Below, piece after piece: positions 24,620 through 33,619 of a DNA stretch of 64,000 nucleotides. A program made the translations under genes and the position numbers. The notes beneath the pieces were generated by a model. That model was not told where the DNA came from. It ran no database searches and was given only the letters and a program-made list of their open reading frames with translations. Where the stretch lies: positions 1 to 64,000 of the forward strand of contig CAAGAT010000065.1 in the NCBI GenBank assembly GCA_900767875.1. The letters run 5' to 3'. How positions within the stretch are numbered: position 1 is the stretch's first letter; each line of letters begins with the position of its first letter. This DNA comes from an uncultured Sutterella sp. Its GTDB lineage: Bacteria > Pseudomonadota > Gammaproteobacteria > Burkholderiales > Burkholderiaceae_F.

Positions 24620-25561
24620 ATGCTCAACCGATTTGACTACCGCCTCATCCGGCAGTTTCTGCTCTTTGCCACCGTGGCCGAGGAAAAGAGCATTCGAAAG
24701 GCCGCCAAGCGCCTCGACATGAGCCAGACACCGCTCGCGAGCCAGTTGGACGAATTGGAGACGCGCCTGAAGCTCAAACTGATTGAGCGCGGTCCTCGGG
24801 GCATTGAACTGACCACCGCCGGGGAAGCGCTTTTACCGGAAGTGCACCGCTTTACGGCGCAGGCCGAGGTGCTCAATTACCTCGTCAAGGAAATTCGGGA
24901 GAATCACCGCGCGGCCGTGACGGTGGCGGCGGTGTCGGAAGCCATGCTCGGCTTTGTGCCCATGGTGCGCGAGGCGGTGGTCGAAAAGAACCCGGGCATC
25001 ACGGTCTACACAAAGGAAGTGGACTCGGCGGGCATTGCCGATGAGATTGCGAGCAAAACCTCGGCACTGGCGATCGGCCACTTTCGCGAACTGCACCACC
25101 GCGGCGTGCAAAGCGAAGTGCTGCTGCAGGAGGGGCTCATTGCGGTGGTGGGCACGCACCACCCCTTGGCCGGCAGGACGCATGCGACCGTGAAGGAGTT
25201 GGCCGCCGAAGACTGGGTGCTGCACGCCCGCGACGTCGCCCCGCAGTTTTACGACGACATGGTCGAGGGCTGCCGCAAGGCGGGGGTCTCGCTGCGCATC
25301 CGCCACTTGGTCTCGGGCTCGCAGCGGCAGATCTCGTATGCGGCCTGCGGGCAGGGGATTGCGCTGCTCCCGGACTTTTTCGCCTGCTGTCTGCCGCCCA
25401 CCGTCCGAAGCGTCAAGCTCACGGACGTCGAACCCTGCGTGGCGCTGTCGGCGGCCTGGAATACCTCGGTGACGAGCGCCGCGCGCGATGCGGTGCTCGA
25501 GGCGGCCCGCGGCGTAGCCCGGCGCGAGCCCTGGGGCAGCACGGGCCCCATGCCCGCATAA
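24620..25561 (+). CDS. LysR-type transcription regulator
   Basis: 313 aa. The N-terminal winged helix-turn-helix is typical: FLLFATVAEEKSIRKAAKRL then DMSQTPLASQLDELETRL. The C-terminal effector domain (about 90-300) has the periplasmic-binding fold pattern (LQEGLIAVVGTHHPLAG, YAACGQGIALLPDFF). It is divergent from the LysE-type exporter and likely controls it in response to the exported compound. The start codon follows AGTAGGGGAAGC. A GC hairpin closes the gene. Confidence 0.92.
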   Translation: MLNRFDYRLIRQFLLFATVAEEKSIRKAAKRLDMSQTPLASQLDELETRLKLKLIERGPRGIELTTAGEALLPEVHRFTAQAEVLNYLVKEIRENHRAAVTVAAVSEAMLGFVPMVREAVVEKNPGITVYTKEVDSAGIADEIASKTSALAIGHFRELHHRGVQSEVLLQEGLIAVVGTHHPLAGRTHATVKELAAEDWVLHARDVAPQFYDDMVEGCRKAGVSLRIRHLVSGSQRQISYAACGQGIALLPDFFACCLPPTVRSVKLTDVEPCVALSAAWNTSVTSAARDAVLEAARGVARREPWGSTGPMPA

Positions 25562-25590
25562 AGGCGACGCACGGGCACCGGACAAAGTTT

Positions 25591-25624
25591 GGGCCGCCCG
25601 ACACTGCCGAGCGGCCCTATTTGT
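25591..25624. terminator. Terminator between converging genes
   Basis: GGGCCGC (25591-25597) and GCGGCCC (25611-25617) pair around 13 bases; TATTTGT follows on the plus strand. It lies between the LysR gene and the convergent binding-protein gene and may serve both. Confidence 0.6.
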
Positions 25625-25653
25625 GGCGTCAGATGGGAAACGCAGCCGGTCGC

Positions 25654-26439
25654 TTACTTGACCTGCAGCAGTTCCTTGGAGGGCTCTTCGCCGAACCACT
25701 TGACGTACATCTTGGTGAACTCACCGTTGGCGCGGGCCTTGTCCATGGCCGCATCGACGGCCTTCAACAGTTGCGGATTGTTCTTGTTGATCACAAAGCC
25801 GAAGGGCTCGGTATTGAGGGTCGCGGGCAGATGGTAGAACTGCTTGGCGGCCTTGCCGCGCGTGGAGAGAAAGTAGCTCGTCACGGGACGATCGGTGACG
25901 ACCCCCAGGCACCCACGGTTGCCCAGTTCCAGATACGCTTCGTTGATCGTGTTGAAGTTGCGCACCTTGGCGCCTGGAATGTCGGCGGCGCGCATCGAGC
26001 CCGACGTGCCGATCTGAGCGCACACGGCCTTGCCTTCGAGGTCCTTGACGCTCTTGACCTTGTCCTTGTCTTGAGCGCGAATCAGGATCGACAGGCCGGA
26101 GAGGTAGTAGGGCTTGGTGAAGTTCACGCGCTTGGCGCGCTCTTCGGTGATCGTAAAGGCCGAGCCCCCGAGGTCGTGCATGCCCGACAAAAGAGACGGA
26201 ATGATCGCGTCAAAGCCCATGTTGGTGATGTCGAGCTTATGGCCCGTTTCTTTGGCCACGTAGTTGAGCAGATCGATTTCAAACCCTTCGAGCTCGCCCG
26301 ACTTGCTGTTGTAGAAAACGAAGGGGGCGTACATGCTCTCGAGCGCCACGCGCAGGGTCTTGGTGTCCTGCGACTGAGCCGGAGCCGACGAGAGGGCGGC
26401 CGCTGCGGCGCAGACGGCGGCGATAAGGTGTTTGTTCAT
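25654..26439 (-). CDS. Periplasmic amino acid-binding protein (SBP_bac_3)
   Basis: 261 aa from the ATG at 26439. A cleavable signal peptide is clear (KHLIAAVCAAAAALSSAPAQSQ). The mature protein follows the polar amino acid-binding family: LRVALESMYAPFVFYNSKSG, EGFEIDLLNYVAKE, DAIIPSLLSGMHDLGGSAFTITEERAKRVNFTKPYY and the C-terminal LKAVDAAMDKARANGEFTKMY. Such proteins feed an ABC importer, but no permease or ATPase gene adjoins, so it is an orphan receptor whose partner must lie elsewhere. Upstream, GTGTGAA-ACTG-TTCGCAC (26466-26483, one mismatch) is an operator-like inverted repeat. Confidence 0.92.
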   Translation of the reverse strand: MNKHLIAAVCAAAAALSSAPAQSQDTKTLRVALESMYAPFVFYNSKSGELEGFEIDLLNYVAKETGHKLDITNMGFDAIIPSLLSGMHDLGGSAFTITEERAKRVNFTKPYYLSGLSILIRAQDKDKVKSVKDLEGKAVCAQIGTSGSMRAADIPGAKVRNFNTINEAYLELGNRGCLGVVTDRPVTSYFLSTRGKAAKQFYHLPATLNTEPFGFVINKNNPQLLKAVDAAMDKARANGEFTKMYVKWFGEEPSKELLQVK

Positions 26440-26847
26440 TGCAAAACTTCTCCCATGCAATGTTTGTGTGAAACTGTTCGCACAGACTAAAACAAAACGC
26501 CGGATTGCGAAATACGATGTTTTGCATAGGAGGCAACACGCCACGGCACCGCCTGCGACGCCATCCCGGGGGTGGGGAGAGGGGCGCGACATAGCCTTGA
26601 GTCAATGAGGCCGCGCCGATCGCCCGCCAATCGGGGCAAAAGCGCCCGACGGGCATTGAATGGGGTGTGCGGCAGGGACCAAACAAAAGGGAGCCGGGGG
26701 CCTCACCACACCAACTCCCCGCGAAACAGGGATTACCCTTGAACGCCGGACATTGGCGCCCTAACGGCCTTGTCACGGTTCCGTGCCGGGCCGCTGAGTA
26801 GATGCGGGTAGGCCACTCGGGAACCCGAGCAGGCCAACTCAAGTGCT
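26440..26847. other. Gap upstream of the binding-protein gene
   Basis: Apart from the operator-like inverted repeat at 26466-26483 and the promoter expected beside it, about 350 bases show nothing recognisable. The next gene to the right ends here on the minus strand. Confidence 0.45.
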
Positions 26848-27570
26848 TCAAAGGCGCCGCTCGGCCTTGAAGGCCCGAGCCGCCTGCACGAAGGCCAGCG
26901 CCAGCGCAAAGCAGCGCCGGTCGCGGTGCCAGACGAGCTCGGGGTGCCACTGCACGGCGTGCAAGAACCGTTTGCCCGGGGCGTACAGGCCTTCGATAAG
27001 GCCGTCTTCGCTCACGGCCGAGACCTTCAGGCACGAGGCAGGTTCCTTGACGGCCTGATGGTGATAGCTGTTGACACTCATTTGACCCGCGCCGAGGATG
27101 TCCGCCAGGGGCGTATCCGAGAGGATCGTCACCGAATGTACGGTTCTGTCGTACGGAGCCGTCATCGAGTGGTTGACGCCGGGGTGTTGGGTCGGCAGGT
27201 CCTGGTAGAGCGTGCCGCCGCACACCGCATTGAGAATCTGAATGCCGCGGCAGATACCGAGCAGGGGCTTGTCGCGGGCCGCGGCCCCTTCAATGATCGC
27301 CCGATCCATCGTGTCGCGCACCAGGCTGGACTCACCGCATTCGGCGCGCCGCGCCTGGCCGTAGACCACGGGGTCCACGTCCTGGCCGCCCGTGAGCAAG
27401 AAGCCGTCAAGACAGTTGAGCAACGGCTCGAGCGTGGCCGTGTTGGTCGTCAGGGGCATCATGACCGGCACGGCGCCGGCGGCCTCGAGCATTTCCATAT
27501 ACGCGGGCAGCATCCACTGGCTCTTGAGTTTTTCGTCCCAAAGCGGGCACACGCCGATGAAGATGGGCAT
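26848..27570 (-). CDS. Class I glutamine amidotransferase-like peptidase C26 (PuuD type)
   Basis: 240 aa from the ATG at 27570. The glutamine amidotransferase fold is evident: FLLTGGQDVDP, the nucleophile elbow LLGICRGIQILNA with catalytic Cys, VNSYHHQAVKE, and VQWHPEL carrying His and Glu of the triad. Length and motifs fit the gamma-glutamyl-GABA hydrolase family of putrescine degradation and related enzymes. No other puu gene is near, so the substrate is a guess. It reads toward the orphan binding protein, 409 bases away. Confidence 0.85.
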   Translation of the reverse strand: MPIFIGVCPLWDEKLKSQWMLPAYMEMLEAAGAVPVMMPLTTNTATLEPLLNCLDGFLLTGGQDVDPVVYGQARRAECGESSLVRDTMDRAIIEGAAARDKPLLGICRGIQILNAVCGGTLYQDLPTQHPGVNHSMTAPYDRTVHSVTILSDTPLADILGAGQMSVNSYHHQAVKEPASCLKVSAVSEDGLIEGLYAPGKRFLHAVQWHPELVWHRDRRCFALALAFVQAARAFKAERRL

Positions 27571-27749
27571 GGCAATCCTTTTCCCTATGGATGTGGTTTG
27601 GCAGGCGATCCGACGGACTGCAAAGGGGCGATTGTAGGCGCAGCGCAGGGATTCAATCAAAAGGCGGGGTGGATTTTTTGCAGGGGACTTGACGTGTGCC
27701 CGGGCCGGGGACGCGGTTCGGGGCTCAGGCACAAGAGGCTGGCACCGCC

Positions 27750-28187
27750 TCAGAGCACGCCCGGGAGCGCGGCGGTTAGGACCGCATAGCGCGCAAACTT
27801 ACCCAGGCCCGTCCAAAAGAGGGCCGGCCAAAAGCCGATCTTAAGCCACCCCGCGGCCAGCGGAATCATGTCGCCGATCAGGGGCACCCACGCCAGGATG
27901 AGTGCCGGGGCTCCCCAGCGCCGCACCTTTTCGAGGGCCGCCGACTCGGGGGCCTTCTTGGAAAACCAATAGCCGATCGCCCAGCTCGTCATGCTGCCCA
28001 GGGTGTTGAAGATCCCGGCCAGGATCGTGAGGTTGATCGCGTGCGAAACGGTGGGGTTGGACAGGATCGAGGCCGTCAGCAGCGCCTCGGAGCTGCCCGG
28101 CAGCACCGTGGAGGATAGGAACGCCGACACGGCGATGGAAACGAGGCCGCCGTCGCCGGCCAGAAAAGCGGTCAGGGAGTCGAGCAT
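27750..28187 (-). CDS. YqaA/DedA-like membrane protein
   Basis: 145 aa with four hydrophobic stretches. The pattern SAFLSSTVLPGSSEALLTA, NTLGSMTSWAIGYW, LILAWVPLIGDMIPLAAG and FWPALFWTGLGKFARY matches the short YqaA branch of the SNARE-associated/DedA family of inner membrane proteins, some of which move lipids. The start overlaps the end of the hypothetical frame at 28172-28537 by 16 bases. Confidence 0.88.
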   Translation of the reverse strand: MLDSLTAFLAGDGGLVSIAVSAFLSSTVLPGSSEALLTASILSNPTVSHAINLTILAGIFNTLGSMTSWAIGYWFSKKAPESAALEKVRRWGAPALILAWVPLIGDMIPLAAGWLKIGFWPALFWTGLGKFARYAVLTAALPGVL

Positions 28188-28537
28188 GAGAGTGTCGGGA
28201 ACGCAGGGCAGGCACGCAGGCGGCTTCCGTGTCCGTGTGCCGCACAGAACCGTCGGGAACCGTCAGTGTAAGCGATGCGCCGGGCTCTTGCCGACCCAGA
28301 GCCAAGGAAATGACGGGACGAACCCAAGTTAAACGCGCTGCGCCCTGACGCTCGCGGCGGGGGCCGCTCGGGCTCGGCATTGTCAAACTCGTGCTTGAGC
28401 TCGGCCGCATACCGCAGGGCGGCCATCATGACAAAGCTCCGCTCACTGACGCCGATGCGGCGAGCGACCTCACGAATGAGGGCGGCGGAAGATTCGGGCA
28501 AGCAATGGCAAAAGCAGTAGGTTCGGTTCTTGGTCAT
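28172..28537 (-). CDS. Hypothetical small protein, possibly RHH-like
   Basis: 121 aa from the ATG at 28537. The N-terminal half is protein-like: a short Cys-containing strand (TYCFCHCLPESSAALIREVA) then RIGVSERSFVMMAALRYAAE, resembling a ribbon-helix-helix pattern. The C-terminal half is Arg/Gly/Ser-rich and may be out-of-frame DNA, so the real gene could be shorter or frameshifted. It overlaps the YqaA-like gene by 16 bases. Function unknown. Confidence 0.35.
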   Translation of the reverse strand: MTKNRTYCFCHCLPESSAALIREVARRIGVSERSFVMMAALRYAAELKHEFDNAEPERPPPRASGRSAFNLGSSRHFLGSGSARARRIAYTDGSRRFCAAHGHGSRLRACPAFPTLSCSTP

Positions 28538-28791
28538 GGCAGTGCCCCGAAGCTCATACCTGATTGAAGGGCTTCGGAGACTCTCGTAAGGCTTCCAACT
28601 CAGGACAAGCAAACCCTCCATTAATTGTCAAAATACTTCCCAACCTAAATTCAGGCGGGCATGGAGAGATCCCGTGGCAAAAGCTCACACCTTAGAAAAG
28701 AAGAATCAAGTACTCGCCTAAACTCCGCCCTGCTTTGGTATGAGTGCGGGTCGGCGCTGTCAAGCGCTTTCGCGACATATCGTCGGTCGGC

Positions 28792-28967
28792 TGACGCCTC
28801 CCTGTGGTATTTCACGATCGCTTGACGGCGCCGAACACACAGCTGCAAGCGGCAGGCTCGGGGCCGACCCAGGTTAAACTCTCGTCACATTCTCCGCGAG
28901 GCCGCGACCGACAAGGCTTTCAGACTGATTTACCCCCGCCTTCTACCCATAGATATGCACGAGGGCT
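28792..28967 (+). mobile_element. MITE-like element, copy C (left end lost)
   Basis: From GCCTCCCTG onward this is nearly identical to the right part of the element at 11121-11404, including the shared block around CCGACCCAGGTTAAACTCTC and the right end GATATGCACGAGGGCTC. The left terminal repeat is absent, so the copy is truncated. A relic insertion-sequence end begins directly at its right border. The stretch 28538-28791 to its left holds nothing I recognise. Confidence 0.6.
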
Positions 28968-29095
28968 CATTTTGATGGGTCAATTTTTGATGGGTCAATT
29001 TTGCGCGCCCAAAGTGGGTCAGGTTTGTTGTCCAAAGTGGGTCAATTTTTGGTGTCCATTAACACACGTCGATGTCCATTAACACACGTCGAAAA
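28968..29095. mobile_element. Relic insertion-sequence end with tandem repeats
   Basis: Short repeats are stacked as in the ends of IS21-family elements: TTTTGATGGGTCAATT twice (about 28970-29001), AAAGTGGGTCA twice (about 29011 and 29034), and a 20-bp unit TGTCCATTAACACACGTCGA twice (29053-29092). There is no transposase gene, and the next gene begins within 75 bases, so only the terminus survives. The family call is from memory of similar ends. Confidence 0.45.
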
Positions 29096-29165
29096 TCCGG
29101 TCCATGGGAGCAATTTGCTCCCATGATTGTTCTTCGGGGACAAGCATTTGGTTGATAGCCCGAGC

Positions 29166-30953
29166 ATGAGGAAATTTTTAAAACGACAATTTGAGAAAAT
29201 CCATCCCGGGTTGCGCCGTCTGATGGGCTATATGCCCGAGCAGCGTTGGAACCTGGGTGGGGCGGTCTTTTTTATGCTTTTGGCGGCGACCACTTCGTCG
29301 CTGATTGCCGTTCTCTTCGGCAAGCTTACAGATTTGGGCTTTTATCAGCAGCAGGCCTGGGTGGTGCTAGCGGCGCCGATCGGTCTCGTTCTGGTCGCTT
29401 GCTTGCACGGCGGCAGTATGTTCATGAGCAACTACCTGCTCGCCCGGGCCAGCCAATCCATTCTTTTCCGTTTGCGCGCTCAGTTGTTTGAGAGGATTCT
29501 TCACTGGCCCGAAGACGTCTACCAGCGCAACCTCACGGGGATCGTCGCTTCCAAATTCGTCAACGAGGCCAATTACGCCCTCTCCGGCGCCGCCAAATCG
29601 GCCATTGTCCTCGTGCGCGATTCGCTTCAGATTGTCGGCCTGATTGCGGTTCTTGTGTGGCATGACATCACGCTGACGCTCGTGACGATCCTTGTCGTGC
29701 CCGCCATTGTTTGGCTACTCAAGTTCATCTCCAGCAAGATCCGCGGCATCATGGCCAATGCCCAGCAGAACATTGCCACGCTGCTTGTGCGCGTCAAAGA
29801 GGGGTACGACGCCCGCACCCTCATCAAGGTCAGCAATACCTATGAGGCGGAGGTGGGGCGCTTCAACGACATCAGCCGAAAAGTCAGGGAGCTGAGTTTG
29901 CGCATCACCAAGGTCAGCTCGGCGGCCACTCCCGCCACCCAATTCATCGGCGTGTGCGGCGTGGCCGTGGTGTTGGTGGTGGCCATGATCGAAACGCAGC
30001 AGGGGATGCTCACGCTCGGCGAGTTCATCACCTTCCTGACCGCTATGATGCTGATTCTGCCGCCGTTGCGCCGGATCACGGGCCTGAATTCCGCCTTTGT
30101 CGGTATGTCGGTGGCGGCCGAGTCGCTTTTCGCCACCTTGGACGAGCCTGCGGAAAAGGACGAGGGAACGATTGAGATCAAGGGGCTGGAGACGGGTATC
30201 GATTTTGAACACGTGTGCCTGACCTATCCCGGAGCGCAACGCGAAGCGCTTCACGACTTTACGCTCAGCGTCAAGCGCGGGCAGACGGTGGCGTTGGTGG
30301 GATTGTCGGGATCTGGCAAATCCTCTCTCGTGAATCTGCTGCCGCGCTTTTGGAATCCGACTGCCGGCCGCATTTTGTTTGACGGTACGGATACGCAGGC
30401 CGTGACGCTGGCCTCCTTGCGCCGGCAAATCGCCATCGTCTCGCAGGACGTGATGATCTTTGACGGCACGATTCGCGACAACATCACGTACGGTGTTCCC
30501 GACGCCACCGACGAGCGGATCGCCGAGGTGTTCAAAGCGGCCGCATTGGATGAATTCATTGCGTCGCTGCCCGCGGGACTCGATACGCCCGTCGGCGAAA
30601 ACGGCGGCATGCTTTCCGGCGGCCAGCGCCAGCGCCTCTCCATCGCCCGCGCGCTTCTTAAAAATGCTCCGATCCTGATTCTGGACGAGGCCACAAGTGC
30701 TTTGGACGCCGAAAATGAGCACAAGATCAAGGAAGCTTTGGTGCATCTGATGGTAGGGCGCACGACCTTTATCGTTGCGCATCGCCTTTCCACCATTGAG
30801 CATGCCGACATGATCGTGGCTATGCAGGAAGGCGAAATCAAGGAAGTCGGCACACACCAAGAGTTGCTGGCACAAAACGGCCTTTACGCCCGGCTCTGCC
30901 GCCTGCAGGGCGCAGGTGCCTCCTCCAACACGCCCAGCGAGTCCAAGAAATGA
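29166..30953 (+). CDS. msbA: MsbA-like lipid exporter ABC protein, first copy
   Basis: 595 aa from the ATG at 29166; a TTG at 29127 would add 13 residues. Six membrane helices (about 35-330) precede a complete nucleotide-binding domain: Walker A GLSGSGKSS, Q-loop IVSQDVMIFDGTIRDN, signature LSGGQRQR, Walker B LILDEATSALD, switch His AHRLST. This is the MsbA/LipA-exporter type half-transporter, which flips lipid A-core across the inner membrane. A second full-length relative overlaps its stop, so the pair may work as a heterodimer or as two specialised exporters. The promoter region is occupied by the relic IS end. Confidence 0.88.
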   Translation: MRKFLKRQFEKIHPGLRRLMGYMPEQRWNLGGAVFFMLLAATTSSLIAVLFGKLTDLGFYQQQAWVVLAAPIGLVLVACLHGGSMFMSNYLLARASQSILFRLRAQLFERILHWPEDVYQRNLTGIVASKFVNEANYALSGAAKSAIVLVRDSLQIVGLIAVLVWHDITLTLVTILVVPAIVWLLKFISSKIRGIMANAQQNIATLLVRVKEGYDARTLIKVSNTYEAEVGRFNDISRKVRELSLRITKVSSAATPATQFIGVCGVAVVLVVAMIETQQGMLTLGEFITFLTAMMLILPPLRRITGLNSAFVGMSVAAESLFATLDEPAEKDEGTIEIKGLETGIDFEHVCLTYPGAQREALHDFTLSVKRGQTVALVGLSGSGKSSLVNLLPRFWNPTAGRILFDGTDTQAVTLASLRRQIAIVSQDVMIFDGTIRDNITYGVPDATDERIAEVFKAAALDEFIASLPAGLDTPVGENGGMLSGGQRQRLSIARALLKNAPILILDEATSALDAENEHKIKEALVHLMVGRTTFIVAHRLSTIEHADMIVAMQEGEIKEVGTHQELLAQNGLYARLCRLQGAGASSNTPSESKK

Positions 30954-32698
30954 GCTTGAATCTCGGAAAATATCTCGATCCCGATCTGGCGCGCCTGGCC
31001 CGATACGCCCTGCCTTATCGATGCAAGCTCTTTGGCGCGGCCTGTTGGATGGTGATCGTGGCTGGGACGACGGCTGTCACGTCCAAGTTGCTGGGCATGC
31101 TCACCGAACAGGGCTTTTATGAGCAGGACACGAGTATGATCGTCATCGCGCCGGTGGCGCTCATCGTGATCACGCTGCTTTACGCGGTGGCGCTGGTGAT
31201 GAGCAGTTACATGCTCACCAAGGTGAGCCAGTCGATGCTGGTGACTCTCCGAGGACAGCTTTTCGCGCGCATGCTACGCTGGCCGATGCAGACCTATCAG
31301 CAGTATTCGTCCGGCACCGTCAGCTCCAAGTTCATCAACGAGGCCAATATGGCCCTGAGCGGTGCCGCGCAAAGCGCCATGGTGCTCGTGCGCGATTCGC
31401 TACAGGTGTTGGCACTCTTCGGGCTTTTGCTGTGGCAAAACTGGCAGCTCACGCTCGTGACGTGCATCGTGGGTCCCCTGGCGGCCTTTTTCCTGGGGAT
31501 CGTGCGCCGTAAGACGCGCAAAATCGTCACGGAAAATCAGACGGCCGTCGCCAACACGCTCTCGTGCGTACAGGAGTCATACCGGGCGCAGCGCCTCATT
31601 AAGATCAGCGAGACCTATCAATTTGAGAACAACAAGTTCCGAGGCATCAACGCCAAGATTCGCGGCACGACCCTCAAGCAGCTCAAATACCAGGGCATGG
31701 GCACACCGATTACGCAGATCGTCACGATGATGGGCGTGGCCGTGGTGGTTGCTTTCGCGATGCTGCAGGCGCAGAGGGGCGAGCTCACCATCGGCGAATT
31801 CATCACCTTCCTGTCGGCCATGCTCTTTTTGATGCAGCCGCTGCAAAACCTCGCCGGGCTCAACGCCACCTTCACGGGCATTGCGGTGGCCGCCCGCAGC
31901 GTTTTCTCCCTGTTGGATCTTCCGACGCAAAAGGACAAAGGTACCGTGGTGCTTGAGCGCGCGCAAGGGGAAATTCGTTTTGAAAATGCCCGTGTGCGTT
32001 ATGCCGAAAGTGAAACCTGTGCCCTGGATGGCCTGAATCTGACCATTCCCCCGGGCGAACATGTGGCGCTGATTGGTTTGTCCGGCTCGGGCAAGACCAC
32101 GACCGTGAACCTGTTGCCGCGCTTTGTGGAACTGACGGAAGGCAATGTGAAGATTGACGGCATGGATGTACGCGAGTACACCCTCGAGAGCCTTAGGAGT
32201 CAAATTGCCATCGTCTCGCAGGACGTGGTGCTCTTTGACGGCACGATTCGCGAGAACATCGCCTACGGGTGTCCTCAGGCAACCGATGAGGCAATCCAGG
32301 CCGCGGCGCAGGCGGCGGCTCTGACGGATTTCCTCAAGGAACAGCCCCAGGGGCTGGACTCTCCGGTCGGGGAAGCGGGACGCTTGCTTTCCGGTGGTCA
32401 AAAGCAGCGCATTTCCATAGCACGGGCCATCCTCAAGAATGCCCCGATCGTGATCCTCGACGAGGCCACCAGCGCCCTGGACAGCGAGTCCGAGTTCAAA
32501 ATCAAGCAGGCTCTCAATGAGCTCATGAAGGGACGTACGTGCCTCATTGTGGCGCATCGCCTCTCCATGATCGACAGCGTGGACCGCATTGTGGCGCTCA
32601 AGAAAGGGCGGGTGGTGGAGGAAGGCTCGCCCTCTGAGCTCTTAGCTCAAAACGGCGTCTATACCGAATTCTGCCGCCTGCAGCAGGTCAAGGCGTAA
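30950..32698 (+). CDS. msbA: MsbA-like lipid exporter ABC protein, second copy
   Basis: 582 aa. The start overlaps the previous stop (ATGA), so translation is coupled. Architecture is that of the first copy: six membrane helices, then Walker A GLSGSGKTT, IVSQDVVLFDGTIREN, LSGGQKQR, VILDEATSALD and AHRLSM. All catalytic residues are present in both, so neither is a degenerate partner. Sequence between the two is clearly diverged in the membrane part, so duplication is not recent. The gene ends at a strong hairpin shared with convergent fabI. Confidence 0.88.
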   Translation: MSLNLGKYLDPDLARLARYALPYRCKLFGAACWMVIVAGTTAVTSKLLGMLTEQGFYEQDTSMIVIAPVALIVITLLYAVALVMSSYMLTKVSQSMLVTLRGQLFARMLRWPMQTYQQYSSGTVSSKFINEANMALSGAAQSAMVLVRDSLQVLALFGLLLWQNWQLTLVTCIVGPLAAFFLGIVRRKTRKIVTENQTAVANTLSCVQESYRAQRLIKISETYQFENNKFRGINAKIRGTTLKQLKYQGMGTPITQIVTMMGVAVVVAFAMLQAQRGELTIGEFITFLSAMLFLMQPLQNLAGLNATFTGIAVAARSVFSLLDLPTQKDKGTVVLERAQGEIRFENARVRYAESETCALDGLNLTIPPGEHVALIGLSGSGKTTTVNLLPRFVELTEGNVKIDGMDVREYTLESLRSQIAIVSQDVVLFDGTIRENIAYGCPQATDEAIQAAAQAAALTDFLKEQPQGLDSPVGEAGRLLSGGQKQRISIARAILKNAPIVILDEATSALDSESEFKIKQALNELMKGRTCLIVAHRLSMIDSVDRIVALKKGRVVEEGSPSELLAQNGVYTEFCRLQQVKA

Positions 32699-32718
32699 GA
32701 GGCACTGAACCGGATAAA

Positions 32719-32753
32719 AGCAAAGCCGGATCCAAGAGGAATCTGGCTTTGCC
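32719..32753. terminator. Bidirectional terminator, msbA pair / fabI
   Basis: GCAAAGCC with GGAT pairs with ATCT and GGCTTTGC around CCAAGAGGA. A-rich before and GCCGC after on the plus strand; on the minus strand the hairpin is followed by TTTTATCC, so it serves fabI best. Confidence 0.7.
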
Positions 32754-32790
32754 GCAAAGACATCAGGCCGGTTGCCCGGCCTCGGTGGCT

Positions 32791-33585
32791 TTATTCTTCC
32801 ACCAGTTCGGGGCTCACACCCACGGAGTGAAAGCCCGCGTCCACATAGGCGATGTTGCCGGTGATGCCGCTGGCCATATCCGACAGGAGGAACGCCGCGG
32901 TGTTGCCGACTTCGTCAATCGTCACCGTGCGGCGCAGGGGAGCGGTCTGCTCCATGTAGGTGAGGATCTTGGAGAAGTTCTGAATGCCCGAGGCCGCCAG
33001 AGTCTTGATGGGGCCGGAGCTGATGGCGTTGGCGCGGATCCCCTTGGGGCCGAGACTGCCGGCGAGGTACCGGGTCGAGGCTTCCAGAGCAGCTTTACAC
33101 ACGCCCATCGTGTTGTAGTTGGGCACGGTGCGTTCACTGCCGATGTACGTCAGGGCCAGGATCGAGGCCTGACGGCCCTGCATCAGCGGCAGGAAGGCCT
33201 TGGCCAGAGCCGGGTACGAGTAGGCCGAAATTTCCATGGCGGTGCGGAAGGATTCGCGCGCCACGCCGTCAAGGTAGTCACCCGCGATGCATTCGCGCGG
33301 CGCAAAGCCGATGGAGTGCACGAAACCGTCGAGGCCGCCCCAGCGCTCGTTGAGCGCACTCTTAACGGCTTCGATCTGATCGTCCTTGGTCACATCCATC
33401 TCAAGGCAGATGTCGCTGGCGAATTCCTTGGCAAATTCGGCGATGCGTTCGTGAAAGCGCTCTCCTACGTAGGTAAAGGCGAGTTCCGCCCCCTCACGAT
33501 GACAAGCGCGGGCAATGCCGTACGCAATCGAGCGGTTGGACAACACGCCCGTGATCAGAAGTTTTTTGCCTTGCAGAAATCCCAT
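32791..33585 (-). CDS. fabI: Enoyl-[acyl-carrier-protein] reductase FabI
   Basis: 264 aa from the ATG at 33585. The atypical short-chain dehydrogenase pattern of FabI is clear: KLLITGVLSNRSIAYGIARA for NADH binding, DGFVHSIGFAPRE, and the catalytic Tyr-x6-Lys in VPNYNTMGVCKAALEAS. It carries out the last reduction of each fatty acid elongation cycle. It lies 34 bases behind mltD on the same strand, so the two may share a transcript. Confidence 0.95.
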   Translation of the reverse strand: MGFLQGKKLLITGVLSNRSIAYGIARACHREGAELAFTYVGERFHERIAEFAKEFASDICLEMDVTKDDQIEAVKSALNERWGGLDGFVHSIGFAPRECIAGDYLDGVARESFRTAMEISAYSYPALAKAFLPLMQGRQASILALTYIGSERTVPNYNTMGVCKAALEASTRYLAGSLGPKGIRANAISSGPIKTLAASGIQNFSKILTYMEQTAPLRRTVTIDEVGNTAAFLLSDMASGITGNIAYVDAGFHSVGVSPELVEE

Positions 33586-33619
33586 GATGTGTATTCCTTG
33601 ATCTGGATCGTTCTTATTG

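Noticed and set aside
26279..27223. A 314-codon minus-strand frame between the binding protein and the PuuD-like gene
   Set aside because: It runs out of frame through both recognised genes and has no domain of its own.
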